NCBI RefSeq assembly: GCF_000204055.1
Contig: NW_006768796.1
Span: forward strand, 556,084-620,083
Direction: 5' to 3'
DNA: 64,000 bases
Source: Melampsora larici-populina 98AG31
Lineage: Eukaryota; Basidiomycota; Pucciniomycetes; Pucciniales; Melampsoraceae
The position numbers and the translations under genes are program-made. The stretch's first letter is position 1. Each line of letters begins with the position of its first letter. Shown here piece by piece: positions 43,782 to 54,900 of the stretch. Under the pieces are notes generated by a model. It was not told the DNA's origin. It was given only the letters and a program-made list of their open reading frames with translations, and made no database searches.

Positions 43782-45530
43782 CTATGATTGCATGCTATCA
43801 ACTTCCTCTGGTTCATCACGATCATCCAATGAATTACCAGGTAGCCAAAATGCCAACTCGTTACCAGCAGTTGCCAACATACCCAATCGAGGATTAAAAG
43901 AAACACATCTGGCTGGATTCTTACCCAAATGTCCTTCATAAGTTTTCAATGGTTGCCATGTTGTATGAGGTCCTTGCGGTGATCTTGTGGCGTGAATTGG
44001 ATCATCTTTTGGAGGTTGAACATCCCATACAACGATCTTACCGTCAGCGCTACCTGAGAATACGTATCGACTATCCGGTGTCCAACTTGTTTCTTGTGAA
44101 GAAGCTATCGGACCCTTTGCTTCCATCTCATTCATTGTAGCTTCTAGCCCTTGGTGACCTTGGTGAGCGTAGCAGAGGCATCGAGATGATTTGACGCAAC
44201 ACAGGTCAGACACGGCCCTTGACAGTATGGATACCAATGAGCTGTAGAAAACTCGCACCTTCAAGACGTGCTAGAATGTCACCGGTGAATGCATCCAACA
44301 GATAATGTATATCACCCGCTGTGCCAACCAATAACTTAGACCCATCATTGGAAAATTTTAGGGAAGTGAAAGGAGGTGGTTGAGCGGGTGGGTACATCTG
44401 TCTCGAAAGGGTAGGGTCTTGGATATGTCTTGCTACAAACGGCTCCTGTAGGAGCATGGATCAATATGACCATGGATCAGTATGACCAATCGTTGATTGA
44501 GGTAGGTTGAGACTAACAGAATCGAATTGCCGCAGATCGTATAGTAAGATGGTTTGCTTCATGTTCAATGCAACAGCAAATACCAATCCAGAAGGATCAA
44601 ATGCTACACACGGTTGGCCAGCTATATTGAGTACACCCTGTATATCGGTAGATGAAGGTAAGCGTGATATCCTTTGACCCGGTTTTGCACTTGATAAACG
44701 AGGACTAACCTGACAAGAAGGTGATCTCAAATCCCATAACCTAACAGTATCATCGAAGGAACCAGATAAAACGGTATCGTCACGTGGCGACATCTCAAGT
44801 GATACTACTCTACCGGGTCAAAACACATCAAAAAAGGCACTGAACAAGATTCAGGATTCATCTACTCACCTGCGCTTGTGTCCCTTTAGGTATCTGATGT
44901 AAGTATTATCATGTAAAGAAAGGTATCGCACTGTGTCTGGAAAATACCCGCATACATTTCAGTCATCAATCTCAACATGATGGATTGATGATCTTTGATT
45001 TACCATCTTCCTTGGTAGACGCGTGAATGACAGCTGAAGATTTATGAGTAAATCGCGCCAGACAACAACCGTATTTCTTAGAAAAGGCTTGTTTCAAATG
45101 TCTAAGATGAAGTTCAAACAAAAATGAGATTAGAAAAAAAATGTCAAGAATTTCAAGATGATTGAATCAACACTTACTTTCCATTCCTAGCACCAAAGAG
45201 TTGAAGAGTTTCATCTTCACCAGTCGTGATCAAATGTTCACCTTTATCATCAAAAGATAAAGAAGTAAATGGACGACATCCCGTATTATGACCACGAAAG
45301 ACTTTTGATATTTTCAAATTACACTAAAATCGTAAAAGAAACACAGTTTGATATCTTTGGCTATGTAGCTCTGTACTGATAAAAAAATCGTGAGTGAGGA
45401 AGAGTGTAGTTACCATCACTTCGGGTGTCAAAAGGACTTTGGTGGGATTACTTGAGTTCAAAGACATGGCACTTGAAGAGGTAGACGCGTTCATTGAAGT
45501 TGATAGTTTGTGAGGTGAGTGTTTGTTCAA
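43782..45530 (-). CDS. SWD2: WD40-repeat protein, Swd2/WDR82 family (COMPASS and 3'-end processing)
   Basis: Minus-strand exons 45530-45414, 45323-45178, 45101-45004, 44936-44870, 44809-44710, 44637-44518, 44445-44259 and 44158-43782 join in frame to 403 residues. It is a seven-blade WD40 propeller. Recognisable blades: FRGHNTGCRPFTSLSF with ITTGEDETLQLF, YLKGHKRRVVSLEMSP with LSGSFDDTVRLWDLR, GQPCVAFDPSGLVFAVAL, FTSLKFSNDGSKLLVGT, and TPDSRYVFSGSADGKIVVWD. The order and spacing match Swd2/WDR82. In yeast and animals this nuclear subunit supports H3K4 methylation by Set1/COMPASS and, in yeast, acts in the cleavage and polyadenylation factor. No defects seen. It starts head to head with ORC5. 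Alternative start codons near 45494 exist. Confidence 0.85.
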
Positions 45531-45720
45531 TGGTATCGATCGATGGAATCCGATGGGTTTTGTGAGTGTTTCTTCACCTGATCATCGAAAAGAAGATACA
45601 ATCGGGTCCGGATAATGGTTTAGTTGGAAGAGACTCGGGGCGTGTTGAGAGGATCTGGTGAATGTGGAAAACACAAAGGAAAGGGATGGATTCAAGAAAG
45701 AAAGAAAGAAAGAAAGAACG
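45531..45720. promoter_or_regulatory. Shared divergent promoter region of SWD2 and ORC5
   Basis: Only 190 bp separate the chosen ATG codons of two head-to-head genes (SWD2 minus, ORC5 plus), so promoter elements must overlap. A (aaag)n purine run at 45691-45715 directly precedes the ORC5 ATG at 45721; an in-frame upstream ATG at 45658 also exists. No TATA box is obvious. Confidence 0.5.
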
Positions 45721-48054
45721 ATGAGGGTTGAATTGAAAAGATTAAACTCATTACATCCATCAATCGATCAACTTGCTTCATTACTTCAATCTCCTTATCC
45801 ACCTTCTTCTATCTATCTTCATTCACCTTCAAATCATTCACTCACTTCTCAACTCATCAAAGAACTTCTTCATCAACATTCATCTTCTCATCTAGAACTT
45901 CATCTTCCATCATACGCCTACATCAATTTATCTGAAATTCAAAACACTCGATCACTTTACGATCGAATCCTAAATCAACTTTCAGGATGGAATTCTGAGT
46001 GGTCGGATGCTGGTAGTACTACTTGGAATGGTCGATCTTATGGACTTCAATGCCATCCTATTCAATCAGCTATCTCACCTCAAATCAACGACATTCTTCA
46101 AAATTCAGTTACACCATCAACACATTGTCTAGCTTGGAATTCTGACGCGCCTCCACTTGAAAAGGGCCGAGGGGTGTTATCTGGAAAAACAAATGATTCA
46201 TTTGACGCGTTTTGTGATGGACTTCGTACCTTATCTAATCTCAAGTATGAAGATGTATCAGGAGAAGAGAAATCATTCCCTAGAAGCCCAAAGTTTATTA
46301 TCATTGATCAAGCTGCTAGAATGAGAAATTGGAAAGAGCCAAGCTTGATCTCTGCATTTAGTCGTTTACCTGAACTTGTTAGCACACTTATTGGTTCTAG
46401 AACTTTGGCCTCTTCTTTATCAATCACACTCATTTATTCACGTGAAATCTTGATGTAGAGTCGATCACCGGTTCACACAATCTTCCTCTCTCACTTGCCT
46501 TGGACAAAAGTCAGACCTCGGTATGGAGCACTTGAACCTACAGTGATTCTGATTCCGAAGCTCTCAGAACAAGGTACGTAAGAATCCCTTTTCTTAAATT
46601 AAGACCTAGGATAAGCATGCTCATATGCTCTCCTGTTTCTGTAGACTTGATCAAAATCTTGGTTGATGAAGGACCGCCTGAGACAGGTGATCAGACTAGT
46701 GACGGTATCGGCGAATCATCGGATCAAACAAGGGACATCACTCCAGCCTTCGAACCATTTGTTTCTTTTATCGTATCAGCCTTTCAAGCGCAGACTTCAT
46801 CAGATCTATTCGAACTTTCCTGTCTGATCTCCCGTCTTTGGTTTCCTTGGAGTCAAAGAGTAAGAGATGGAGAATGTTGAGTTTGCCTTTGATACTTGGT
46901 TTCCTTCGCTTAACGTTACGATCATTGACTCGAGGCTGTGTTCTCATCCCTTGGCAGTCTCACCACACGACACTGCCAAACTAATCTTGTTGAACCGATC
47001 AATGATTGAGGTTGAGCAACAACAATTCGGTCGTGCGATTTGGCACGTTCCTGCATTCTTGAATGGTGATCTAGGTATTAAAGAATTAGCATTACCCGCA
47101 TCCTCAGTACAACCTACCCCATCAAAAGGATCCACAACTATTGATTTGGGCGTGGGTTCATCAAAAGACTTGACAGTACGACCTCCTAATATTTTAGACT
47201 CTCCATCAAAGGGAACAAGTAAAAAGTATCCACCTATCTCACCATTTGTAACCCCATCCAAACCTCGCCATTTTCTCGATATATTTTCACCAGCCTCATT
47301 GTCAAATCAATCTCCTTCAAAAATCAATGCTTCGCCTTCTAAACCTTATAATCCACAATTCGGACCACCTCTTACTGCACGTCAACAACCTCAAGATACA
47401 CTTTCGTTATCGTTACCTATCATATCTCGTTATCTGCTCATTGCTAGTTTTATCACAAGTTATAATCCTGCCAAGAGCGATGCTCGACTTTTTGTGACGT
47501 TTGACGAAGTGGGTACTAATCGAGGTAGAAGAGCTAGACAAGTCAAACCAAAGATTGGTGAGGCAGTCAAAGTGCGTATCAGAAATTACAAGCCTGTTGA
47601 AGATGGATATTACTTATCTTACCCATATGATTGTTCCGTTTATAAAGGTACGAGAACGTCAACAACTTTTGGGACCAAAGTCATTCCCATTAAGCCGTTT
47701 AATGGCCATCTTTAATGCAATAACCCACCAAGAAGGACTGAATTTCTCACAAGTAGATGTCCTACAACAGGTCACTTGAAATTTCTCTTTCTTAATCTTA
47801 TCTTCAACACGTTTTATAAGCCTCAACTCATCTAATCGTCTCATTTCATTTGAATGAACTTATAGGTTAGTTCTTTAATTCAATCACGTTTATTAAACAA
47901 ATCCAATAAATCCAATAATAAAAGTGGATATTCAAATTCAGAAAGATTTGAAATGATCAAATTGGTTTGTGGAATCGGAGAACCAATTGCTCAACAACTT
48001 TCATTAAGTGTAGGGTTTGAATTAAGGTCTAGATTATGGGAAGTGGAAGATTGA
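45721..48054 (+). CDS. ORC5: Origin recognition complex subunit 5
   Basis: Exons 45721-46377, 46459-46573, 46645-46875, 46958-47571, 47648-47770 and 47866-48054 join in frame to 642 residues. N-terminal AAA+-like domain: a degenerate Walker A region (IYLHSPSNHSLTSQLIKELL), Walker B FIIIDQAARM, and the strand VHTIFLSHLPWTKVRPRYG typical of Orc5. The C-terminal ORC5 block is SRYLLIASFITSYNPAKSDA, then RLLNKSNK and CGIGEPIAQQLSLSVGFELRSRLW. Orc5 is part of the nuclear six-subunit ORC that binds replication origins and loads MCM. The intron at 46378-46458 removes an apparent TAG stop. A ~110-residue Ser/Pro-rich insertion (47100-47400, with repeated SPSK) lengthens it beyond the usual ~430-480 residues and could be a phosphorylation region. 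An in-frame ATG also exists at 45658. Confidence 0.88.
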
Positions 48055-49876
48055 AGAAAGAAAAACACTGAAACTTGAGTTCAATATAATTTATTTATAG
48101 ATGTTTAAGGATCTCGTTACTTTTTCATTTTATGGTTGATATTTCCTCAATAATGTAATCAAGTTGGTATAACCAAGGAGTTGATTTAGTTGAATCTGGA
48201 TGATGAGAATAGCTTCTATCTTGATGTTAGGAAGTACACAGTGGCAGAATGAAAAGTGGTCACAAATGATCAACAGTACACTGATCAAATGATTGGCGGT
48301 CTTGTGAGGCATGATCAGTAGGGTGGACTTTTCACAAACAGACACATCTTGGTCCAAGTGTTCTTTTCCCTGGAGCCCTATCACCCAGACCCTCAGCAAT
48401 TTGCTTGGAGGCCAGCATTTGGGTGTACTTGAATGGCACCCCCTCGGTGAAGAGAGGAGGGCTGGAGACCTTAGGCTTTCTTCCTTGGGTCAGCTATCTG
48501 ATGACACCTTATATATACCAACCGACTCATCAACTCATCACTATCATTGTGGATATGTGCAACTAGATGTGTACCCAAGGTCTAGTACAGACAAGATAGA
48601 TCGAAATGGGCTCTAAAGCTCGCTCAAAAGGTAAGAACCTTCACCGGTATCCTACAAACGAAATCCTTTTGGGAACGAGTCGATCAACTATTTTGTTTGC
48701 TTGGGGGTAGCTAGTACCAGGTTCAGTGGTCTATGAAAACTTTGACTACCTTGCCATCTCCCCCTAAGCTTTAGTAATGTACTTAAGGAGACCACATCCT
48801 TTACCATGAACTCCTCAAGTGAGCAGGTGATTAGCAAAACTGAACCTTGGATAGAAGCCTGTACCCAACCTTCATACAAACCTTGTCTCTTTTGAACATG
48901 TACCAAATAAAGAAATGGCTCCATCAAGAGGTTTTCTTGGGGAATTTTGTACGTAAAAGAAAAGGATTGAATTTTGACTACTTCAAATGAATTTGCTCAA
49001 GTTATGATTCTTTTGGAAGGATAATGAGAGAAAATCATGTTGAATAAGTGGTGAGATGTGAACTATATAAACTGTAAGGAAACATATACTGGACAAGCCT
49101 TCCATGTGGTCAAATTTGATACAAGCTTTTTAAGGGGCTTTGCATATTGGCCCAAGGATTTTGCCAAGGTTCAAACTTGATCATATGAAAAATTTAAGGA
49201 TATGTGTGAAAAGCTTTCAATGGTGGCTATCCAAAAATATCTTGAAGGTTAAACAACATCTTTTTATCATTCAAAACCAATGAAAATTCAACAATCTTTA
49301 TGCCTTTTGCACACACATCCGAGGAGGCAATGGTCGTTGTACTGCAAAGTTTACAGTTCTATTTTTCCAATGTCATGCAAAAATCAAGTGCAAGCACTAA
49401 TACAGTAGTTAAAGTCTACTCTGTGCTACACCTGACTACGGGCGGCCCCGGGGCTGGCCCCGGGCCCAATTGTCAGGCATTTCTGATTTTTATTTTTTTT
49501 GGCATGGATTCAAAAAAAAACCATGTACAAGGGTCAAGTAGTGGTTGGAAACTTTCTATACCCGCTATACGTGATGTGACTTTGTTACATTGTTTCCTGC
49601 TCTTTTTCTTGTCATTTCCTTAAAAATTCTTCTTGATCCTTTTGTTTACTTTATTTTTTTTCTCTACTTGTTTTTGTCTTGGCTTTTGTTAGAATGACCT
49701 TGTGAATGAGTGTGAACTTTCAAAATGAGGTTCATGATTGTGTAGGAATTCTTGAAAGTGAACAATAGCCCAAATATACATCATTGGAGGTTGAGAGATT
49801 AAAAGTGAGGGCAAACCAATATGGTTTGAGAACATGGTTGGGTTAATGAAGATTAACAAAGAAAGGATGTTATACA
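48055..49876. other. Non-coding stretch between ORC5 and foldback elements
   Basis: No supported gene in about 1.8 kb. A short GC-rich palindromic patch, ggccccggggctggccccgg, sits at 49443-49470, resembling pieces of the GC-rich MITE further on. The rest is AT-rich and probably old repeat sequence. Confidence 0.5.
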
Positions 49877-49884
49877 CTACCATC

Positions 49885-50214
49885 TAGGCCTTTGCCCCGG
49901 CCCCTCCCCGGCCCTTCTCGGTTCTCCCGAAGCCCGCCCCCGAAATTCCCCGGTGAAAAGGTTTGCAAAAACTGGTCCCGGATCCCGACCTCGCAAGTGC
50001 GGGAGTCGGGGATCCCCGGCAAATCCGGGGGCGCAGCGTAGATTTAGCTGTGCAGGCCTTGCTTTTAGCGCGTTTTAGCCCCTCCAGCTTCCCCGAGGCC
50101 AGCCCCCGCAAGCTCCCCGCCGATCGTTCCTTTCCAGCACTGATCCCGGCTCCCGACCCCGCGGGGACGGGAGCCGGGGAGTCCCCGGAACTGCGGGGCC
50201 GGGGCGAAGGCCTA
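49885..50214. mobile_element. GC-rich 330-bp foldback MITE with 8-bp duplication
   Basis: Bounded by CTACCATC on both sides (49877-49884 and 50215-50222). Inverted ends TAGGCCTTTGCCCCGGCCCC and its near complement at the right end. The element is strikingly GC- and CpG-rich in an AT-rich context, and holds two related inner hairpins around gatcccgacctcgc...ggggatc and gctcccgaccccgc...gggagc. Without coding capacity. An 8-bp duplication points to an hAT-type or similar transposase. Confidence 0.85.
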
Positions 50215-50222
50215 CTACCATC

Positions 50223-50395
50223 AGAGTATCAAAAAGCTTCTCAAGGCAACTTGTGATACATATGCAAAGCTTGCATCACACCTGGGTCAAACACTTCTCC
50301 CTACAATCTACCCTGCTGGTAAGCCCGTTGGGTCTACCACAGGACCACTGACACATAGCTGGCCCCGGTCTGTGTAAGTCCACATTGTCACGGAC
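50223..50395. other. Short spacer
   Basis: Lies between the GC-rich MITE and the 21-bp tandem array; nothing recognised. Confidence 0.4.
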
Positions 50396-50575
50396 ACTTA
50401 AGACTATAAGTACCTAGCTTGAGACCTTAAGTACTTGACTTAAGACCTTAAGTACTTGACTTAAGATTGTAAGTACTTGGCTTAAGACCGTAAGTACTTG
50501 GCTCAAGACCTTAAGTACTTGGCTTAGGACCTTATGTACCTAACCCAAGGGGCTTAAGTGCCTAGCTTATGCTTG
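50396..50575. repeat. 21-bp tandem repeat (GACCTTAAGTACTTGGCTTAA)-type, about 8 copies
   Basis: Consecutive diverged copies of gaccttaagtacttg(a/g)ctt with a 21-bp period, containing the palindrome cttaagtacttaag-like core. Copy-to-copy changes are mostly single bases. Non-coding. Confidence 0.85.
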
Positions 50576-50947
50576 GGCCCAAATGTTGACCATCTAGTGA
50601 AAAAAAAAATTATCAATGCCTCAGATGGTCCCAAGGAGATATAGATAGATTACACTTACTCTCCTTAATGTACTTGTCTAGTTATCAACTTACAAGGTAG
50701 TCATTGAGGTAGTCATTTTTGATCTCAAAAACAAGATTTCATTTGGCTGGTCGGAAGGTAGTACAAAGTAGACGTTAACTACTGTATGTATGCTGAGCTT
50801 TTTAATGTTCTGTGATCATCCGGTTCACATTCAAATCATCAATTAGCATCAATTCCTTCCCGCCCTTCAATTTCACCAAATATTAGAGTCCTGGCGGAGG
50901 TTTTAACTGTTTTTGCCATATATGTACATACAAAACCTTACCTACCT

Positions 50948-51618
50948 CTAACTTAACTAAGTCCCTCGATGCTGAGACAGCTGTCAATCAACGAGTTGAA
51001 TCAGCATGTCTCAGCATGAGGGACTTACATCTAATGTCCGGTTTTTGGCCGGAGAGGTAAGGATTTCCTTGCAGAGGAAATCTTTCTTTGTCCTTTTCCG
51101 TGAGCTCACCGGGGAGCTTTTTACCGCGCTTCATGGGGTTATGCGCCGACCTCCTCTTCAAAATGTACAAGTGAAATCATTGAGATTCCTCGGTTGCTTG
51201 CTGAGCTACATAAGTTACTATTTTGTGATTTTCACCTGTAGCTCACATGTAGCTCTGCTAAGTCGAGGACTTATTTCGATGAAACACCAAGCTACAAGTG
51301 AGCTACAAGTGAGCTACAAGTGAGCTACATACAAAAATGACAAAATCAAAAGATATGTAGCTCGGTGAACAACCGAGGAATTTCAATCAATCAAGTTGTA
51401 CATTATGCAGCGAGAGCCAGCGCATATGCCCATGAAGCGCGGTAAAATGTTCCTCGGTGAGCTCACGGAAATGAGAAAAACAAGATTTCCTCTGCAAAGG
51501 ATTTCTTACCCCTCAGGCCAAAAAGCTGAGTTTAGATGTAAGTCCCTCATGCTGAGACATGCTGATTCAACTCGTTGATTGACAGCTGTCTCAGCATCGA
51601 GGGACTTAGTTAAGTTAG
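50948..51618. mobile_element. 671-bp foldback MITE with 8-bp duplication
   Basis: Flanked by ACCTACCT (50940-50947 and 51619-51626). The ends CTAACTTAACTAAGTCCCTC and its exact complement open an inverted repeat that continues for about 250 bp on each side with few mismatches, so most of the element folds into one long hairpin. The centre carries short tandem gagctacaagt units. Apparent open frames on both strands are mirror images of each other and not genes. The same aacttaacta(a)agtccct end motif appears at 58.4, 61.86, 62.6 and 63.5 kb. Confidence 0.88.
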
Positions 51619-51960
51619 ACCTACCTATGCTTGTATGACGGTATCTGAATCATAAGTCAGCTTAAAGTTTTCAATCGGGTGATTTGTAACTGTCAGTACA
51701 AACAAACGAAACGCCAACTCACTCAACTCTGCTCAGCCTGATTAAGAATCAAGATTTCAAGCTACAAATCATATGGTCACAGTGAATGCGATACTACTTC
51801 ATACCTTCACTCACATTCATTCTGGCCTTCGTCTCGGTCAAATTCATTCGGAGCCACCATACTGCCCCTAATCAACCTTAACACGTCAACTTGACAACAT
51901 CACATCCTGCCTTGCGACAGACATATCCTGACACGATCAACCTTCTTTACACTTGACTCA

Positions 51961-54900
51961 ATGTCATCTACCACTTCTCAGAAACCTATCCAATCCGATG
52001 ACCAAGAACCGCAATATTATTATTCAGGAAACCAACGTTATACTTCAGTTGCTTCTCAAGTCACAAAATCAGTCGAGCTTGGACAGAATTCTCATTCTGA
52101 TGAAGATGATCACGCGGACGAAGATGAAGATGATGAAGATGATGAGTTGTATATGACGGATGCTCATAGCGCTCTCCAACATCAACAACAACAGCAACTC
52201 ATTCAGCAAAGGCAACAACAGCAACTCAATCAACAAAGGCAACAGCAGCAAGCTGCTCAATCTCAATCCAACGACCCACAAGAAACTACCAATGGGATGG
52301 AGATCGATGACGAAGGCGATCGTGCAAGTGACTCGAGCTTTAGTGATTCGGTGTCGATGAGCTCTAGCCCTAGTATTCCTAGCTCTGACGATATTGACTT
52401 CACCTTGGTCTACGCGCTTCACACCTTTCTGGCTACCGTGGATGGTCAAGCTGTCAGTACATGTGCCCTACATTCAGCTTCAAGGCAACACTCAGAGCAT
52501 TGCATTTTCTGATATCTTGATTTTCATTTTATTTCGTTCATCGTTTTTAAAGTCGGTGGTTAAGGGGGACCAGTTGACACTACTGGATGATTCAAACTCC
52601 TATTGGTGGTTGATTCGAGTCCTCAAAACTCAGGCTGTAGGATATATACCTGCTGAAAACATCGAAACGCCATTTGAACGCCTTGCCCGCCTCAATAAGC
52701 ATCGAAATGTGGACGTTAGTAGACTCCCACGTGCCGTGTTTCACTCGCTTCCACTTTCTCAACAGCTGCTCTTGGTTTGACTTCTATTCATGTCTCACGC
52801 GATATTTCTTCTCAACAGTTGTCATCCGCTACTCCAAATGACCACATCTCGGGCCCAGGCTCATCTCTAGCTCAGACTCGCTTTGCACTACGAATCCCAA
52901 GCGCTGGTGACCCAGTACGTTCGAGGTCACCACAAGATGCTCGTAAAGGTCCTCTCCCCCCTGCTATGCCAGGACCTGGCACATTCTCTCCCCCTCCTGT
53001 TGCACCTGCACCTGGTACTGGAAAAGGCAAAACAGTGGCCTTCACCGCTCCAACATACTTTGAAAACAGTGGCAACGAATGGAGTGATGATGGTGCTGGT
53101 GAAACAGGCGACGAAGAAATGTCTGGGGACGAAGAGGAGGGCGAGGAGGGTGATTGGGATGGCGAAGGCGAATTCGGTGAAGAGGGTGAGGAGGGCTTTG
53201 AAGACGAAGAAGAAGAAACTGAAGATGAGGATGAGGATGAGCAAGAAGGTACGATTTGCACTACTGACACTTCCCGCTCACAGCTTGGTCCTGAAATCAT
53301 ATCTGGCCGCAAAGGTGACAGACAAGGACCTGATGCTCAGCGGCAACTTGAAGATCAACTCACTCAAGAACACAAGCAACAGGCTCAGCTCCGGCAACAG
53401 CACCAGCAACATTCAACACAAGACTCACAGACGGACGAGAGTTCGAAAGGTACTGGCACAAGTGGCTGGGCCAGACTTCGACTGGCTGCCAAAGCATCTG
53501 CTGACTCTTTACGGGGCGCCAATTCACATAAAGATGACGGTCGAAGTCAATTAGGCAAAGGAATTTCCCCTGCTCAACGCGGCCAGATTGATACCAGTGA
53601 GTCTAGAGACGTCACTCCTCAACAAACGAATCGCCTAAATATCATTAGTACTGCTGTGACCTCCGACACTACTGCTGCTTCGATTCAACCTTCAGCCAGC
53701 ACCCCTCAGTCAAAACAGACTACCCAGAACCTTCAAAAGAAGATGATGAAAGCCTTTGAGGAGGCTGTCCCAGATGACGATCTGAAATTGAACCCAAACT
53801 CCTTGGTGAGCGGGGAGACCAAGAAATTGACCTTGACACCCGACATAGCACGCGACTCGCAAGAAAGCCAACATGTGGACGCTCAGTCGATACCCTCCAA
53901 TATTCCTCATCTCGTGAGTGGCTTTCAACCCCTCATAGACTAATGCGCTGTATCCGCAGTGTTGCTCCTCATCGCATCTCACTCTTGACCTCATTTTGAA
54001 TTCTTGATGCAGACACGACAAAGATCTACTTCAGGATCGACATCAGAAGCCAGTACCAGCTTGCGTAGATTTACCCCGACAGACCCGCGCATCCATGAGG
54101 AAGATGAACAGCCCATTGCTTCCATCGAAGGGCCACGCGCCCAGTCAATCGCTTCAATAGCTTCCAATGATTCCTTAGGTGGTTCTGAGGATGGTAAGAG
54201 CGGATTTGGGAAACGCTTAGCTTCAAAGAAAGACAAAAGGGAGGATGAGCCGGACGGTAAGAAGAAGAAGGGTCTTTTGAGTGGTCTATTCGGGCGGAAG
54301 AAAGATAAGAAGACCGCAAAATCTACCAACGAGCATAGTGACGAAGCGGAACGTGTCACTAGCAGTTCTCCCTCTAGTCTATCTGACCAATCGATGAATT
54401 CAATGAACTCGCCACCCATCGAAGGCAATCTTGCCAGTGCGTCGGGCCCAAATCGTCGCATGCGAGCTGGTACCAGCGACTTGTTTTCTACTGATGCTGC
54501 ATTGAAAAAGCAGCAAGTTGAAGCTCAGGAAGTCATGTATCGTCAATATGGCATCTCCCGTACACCGTCCGATTCCGCCAATTCGACTACGTTCTCTGGT
54601 AAAAATCCTGCCCTTCAGATCTCGGCTAGTCAACCGATGCAACCTTCGTCCCAAGCAGTTCCTGTCGGCCCACTTTCACCCTTGAGCCCGATTGGCTCGT
54701 TGAACGGATTAGGTTCTCCTCCCTTTGCCACATCTCAACGGTTGAGGCCAGGCAGTCTGATCGGTTCTCCAAGTGTACCAGGAATGGAGGTTCCCATGCT
54801 GAATGTGCTAAGAATATTTGCGGGTGAGAATGTAGATGCTGAAGCCACCTTCAAAACTGTTCTGTTGAGTGAACAGACCACTACCACGGAACTAATTGTA

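Noticed and set aside
43573..43941. 122-residue plus-strand frame overlapping the SWD2 3' end
   Set aside because: Mostly antisense to the last SWD2 exon; no independent coding signal.
46378..46458. TAG stop in ORC5 as a pseudogene mark
   Set aside because: A GTTAGC...TAG intron of 81 bp removes it in phase and joins LPEL to SRSPVHTIFLSHLPW as expected for Orc5.
50988..51578. Pair of similar ~60-100-residue frames on both strands
   Set aside because: They are mirror images within the arms of the 671-bp foldback element.
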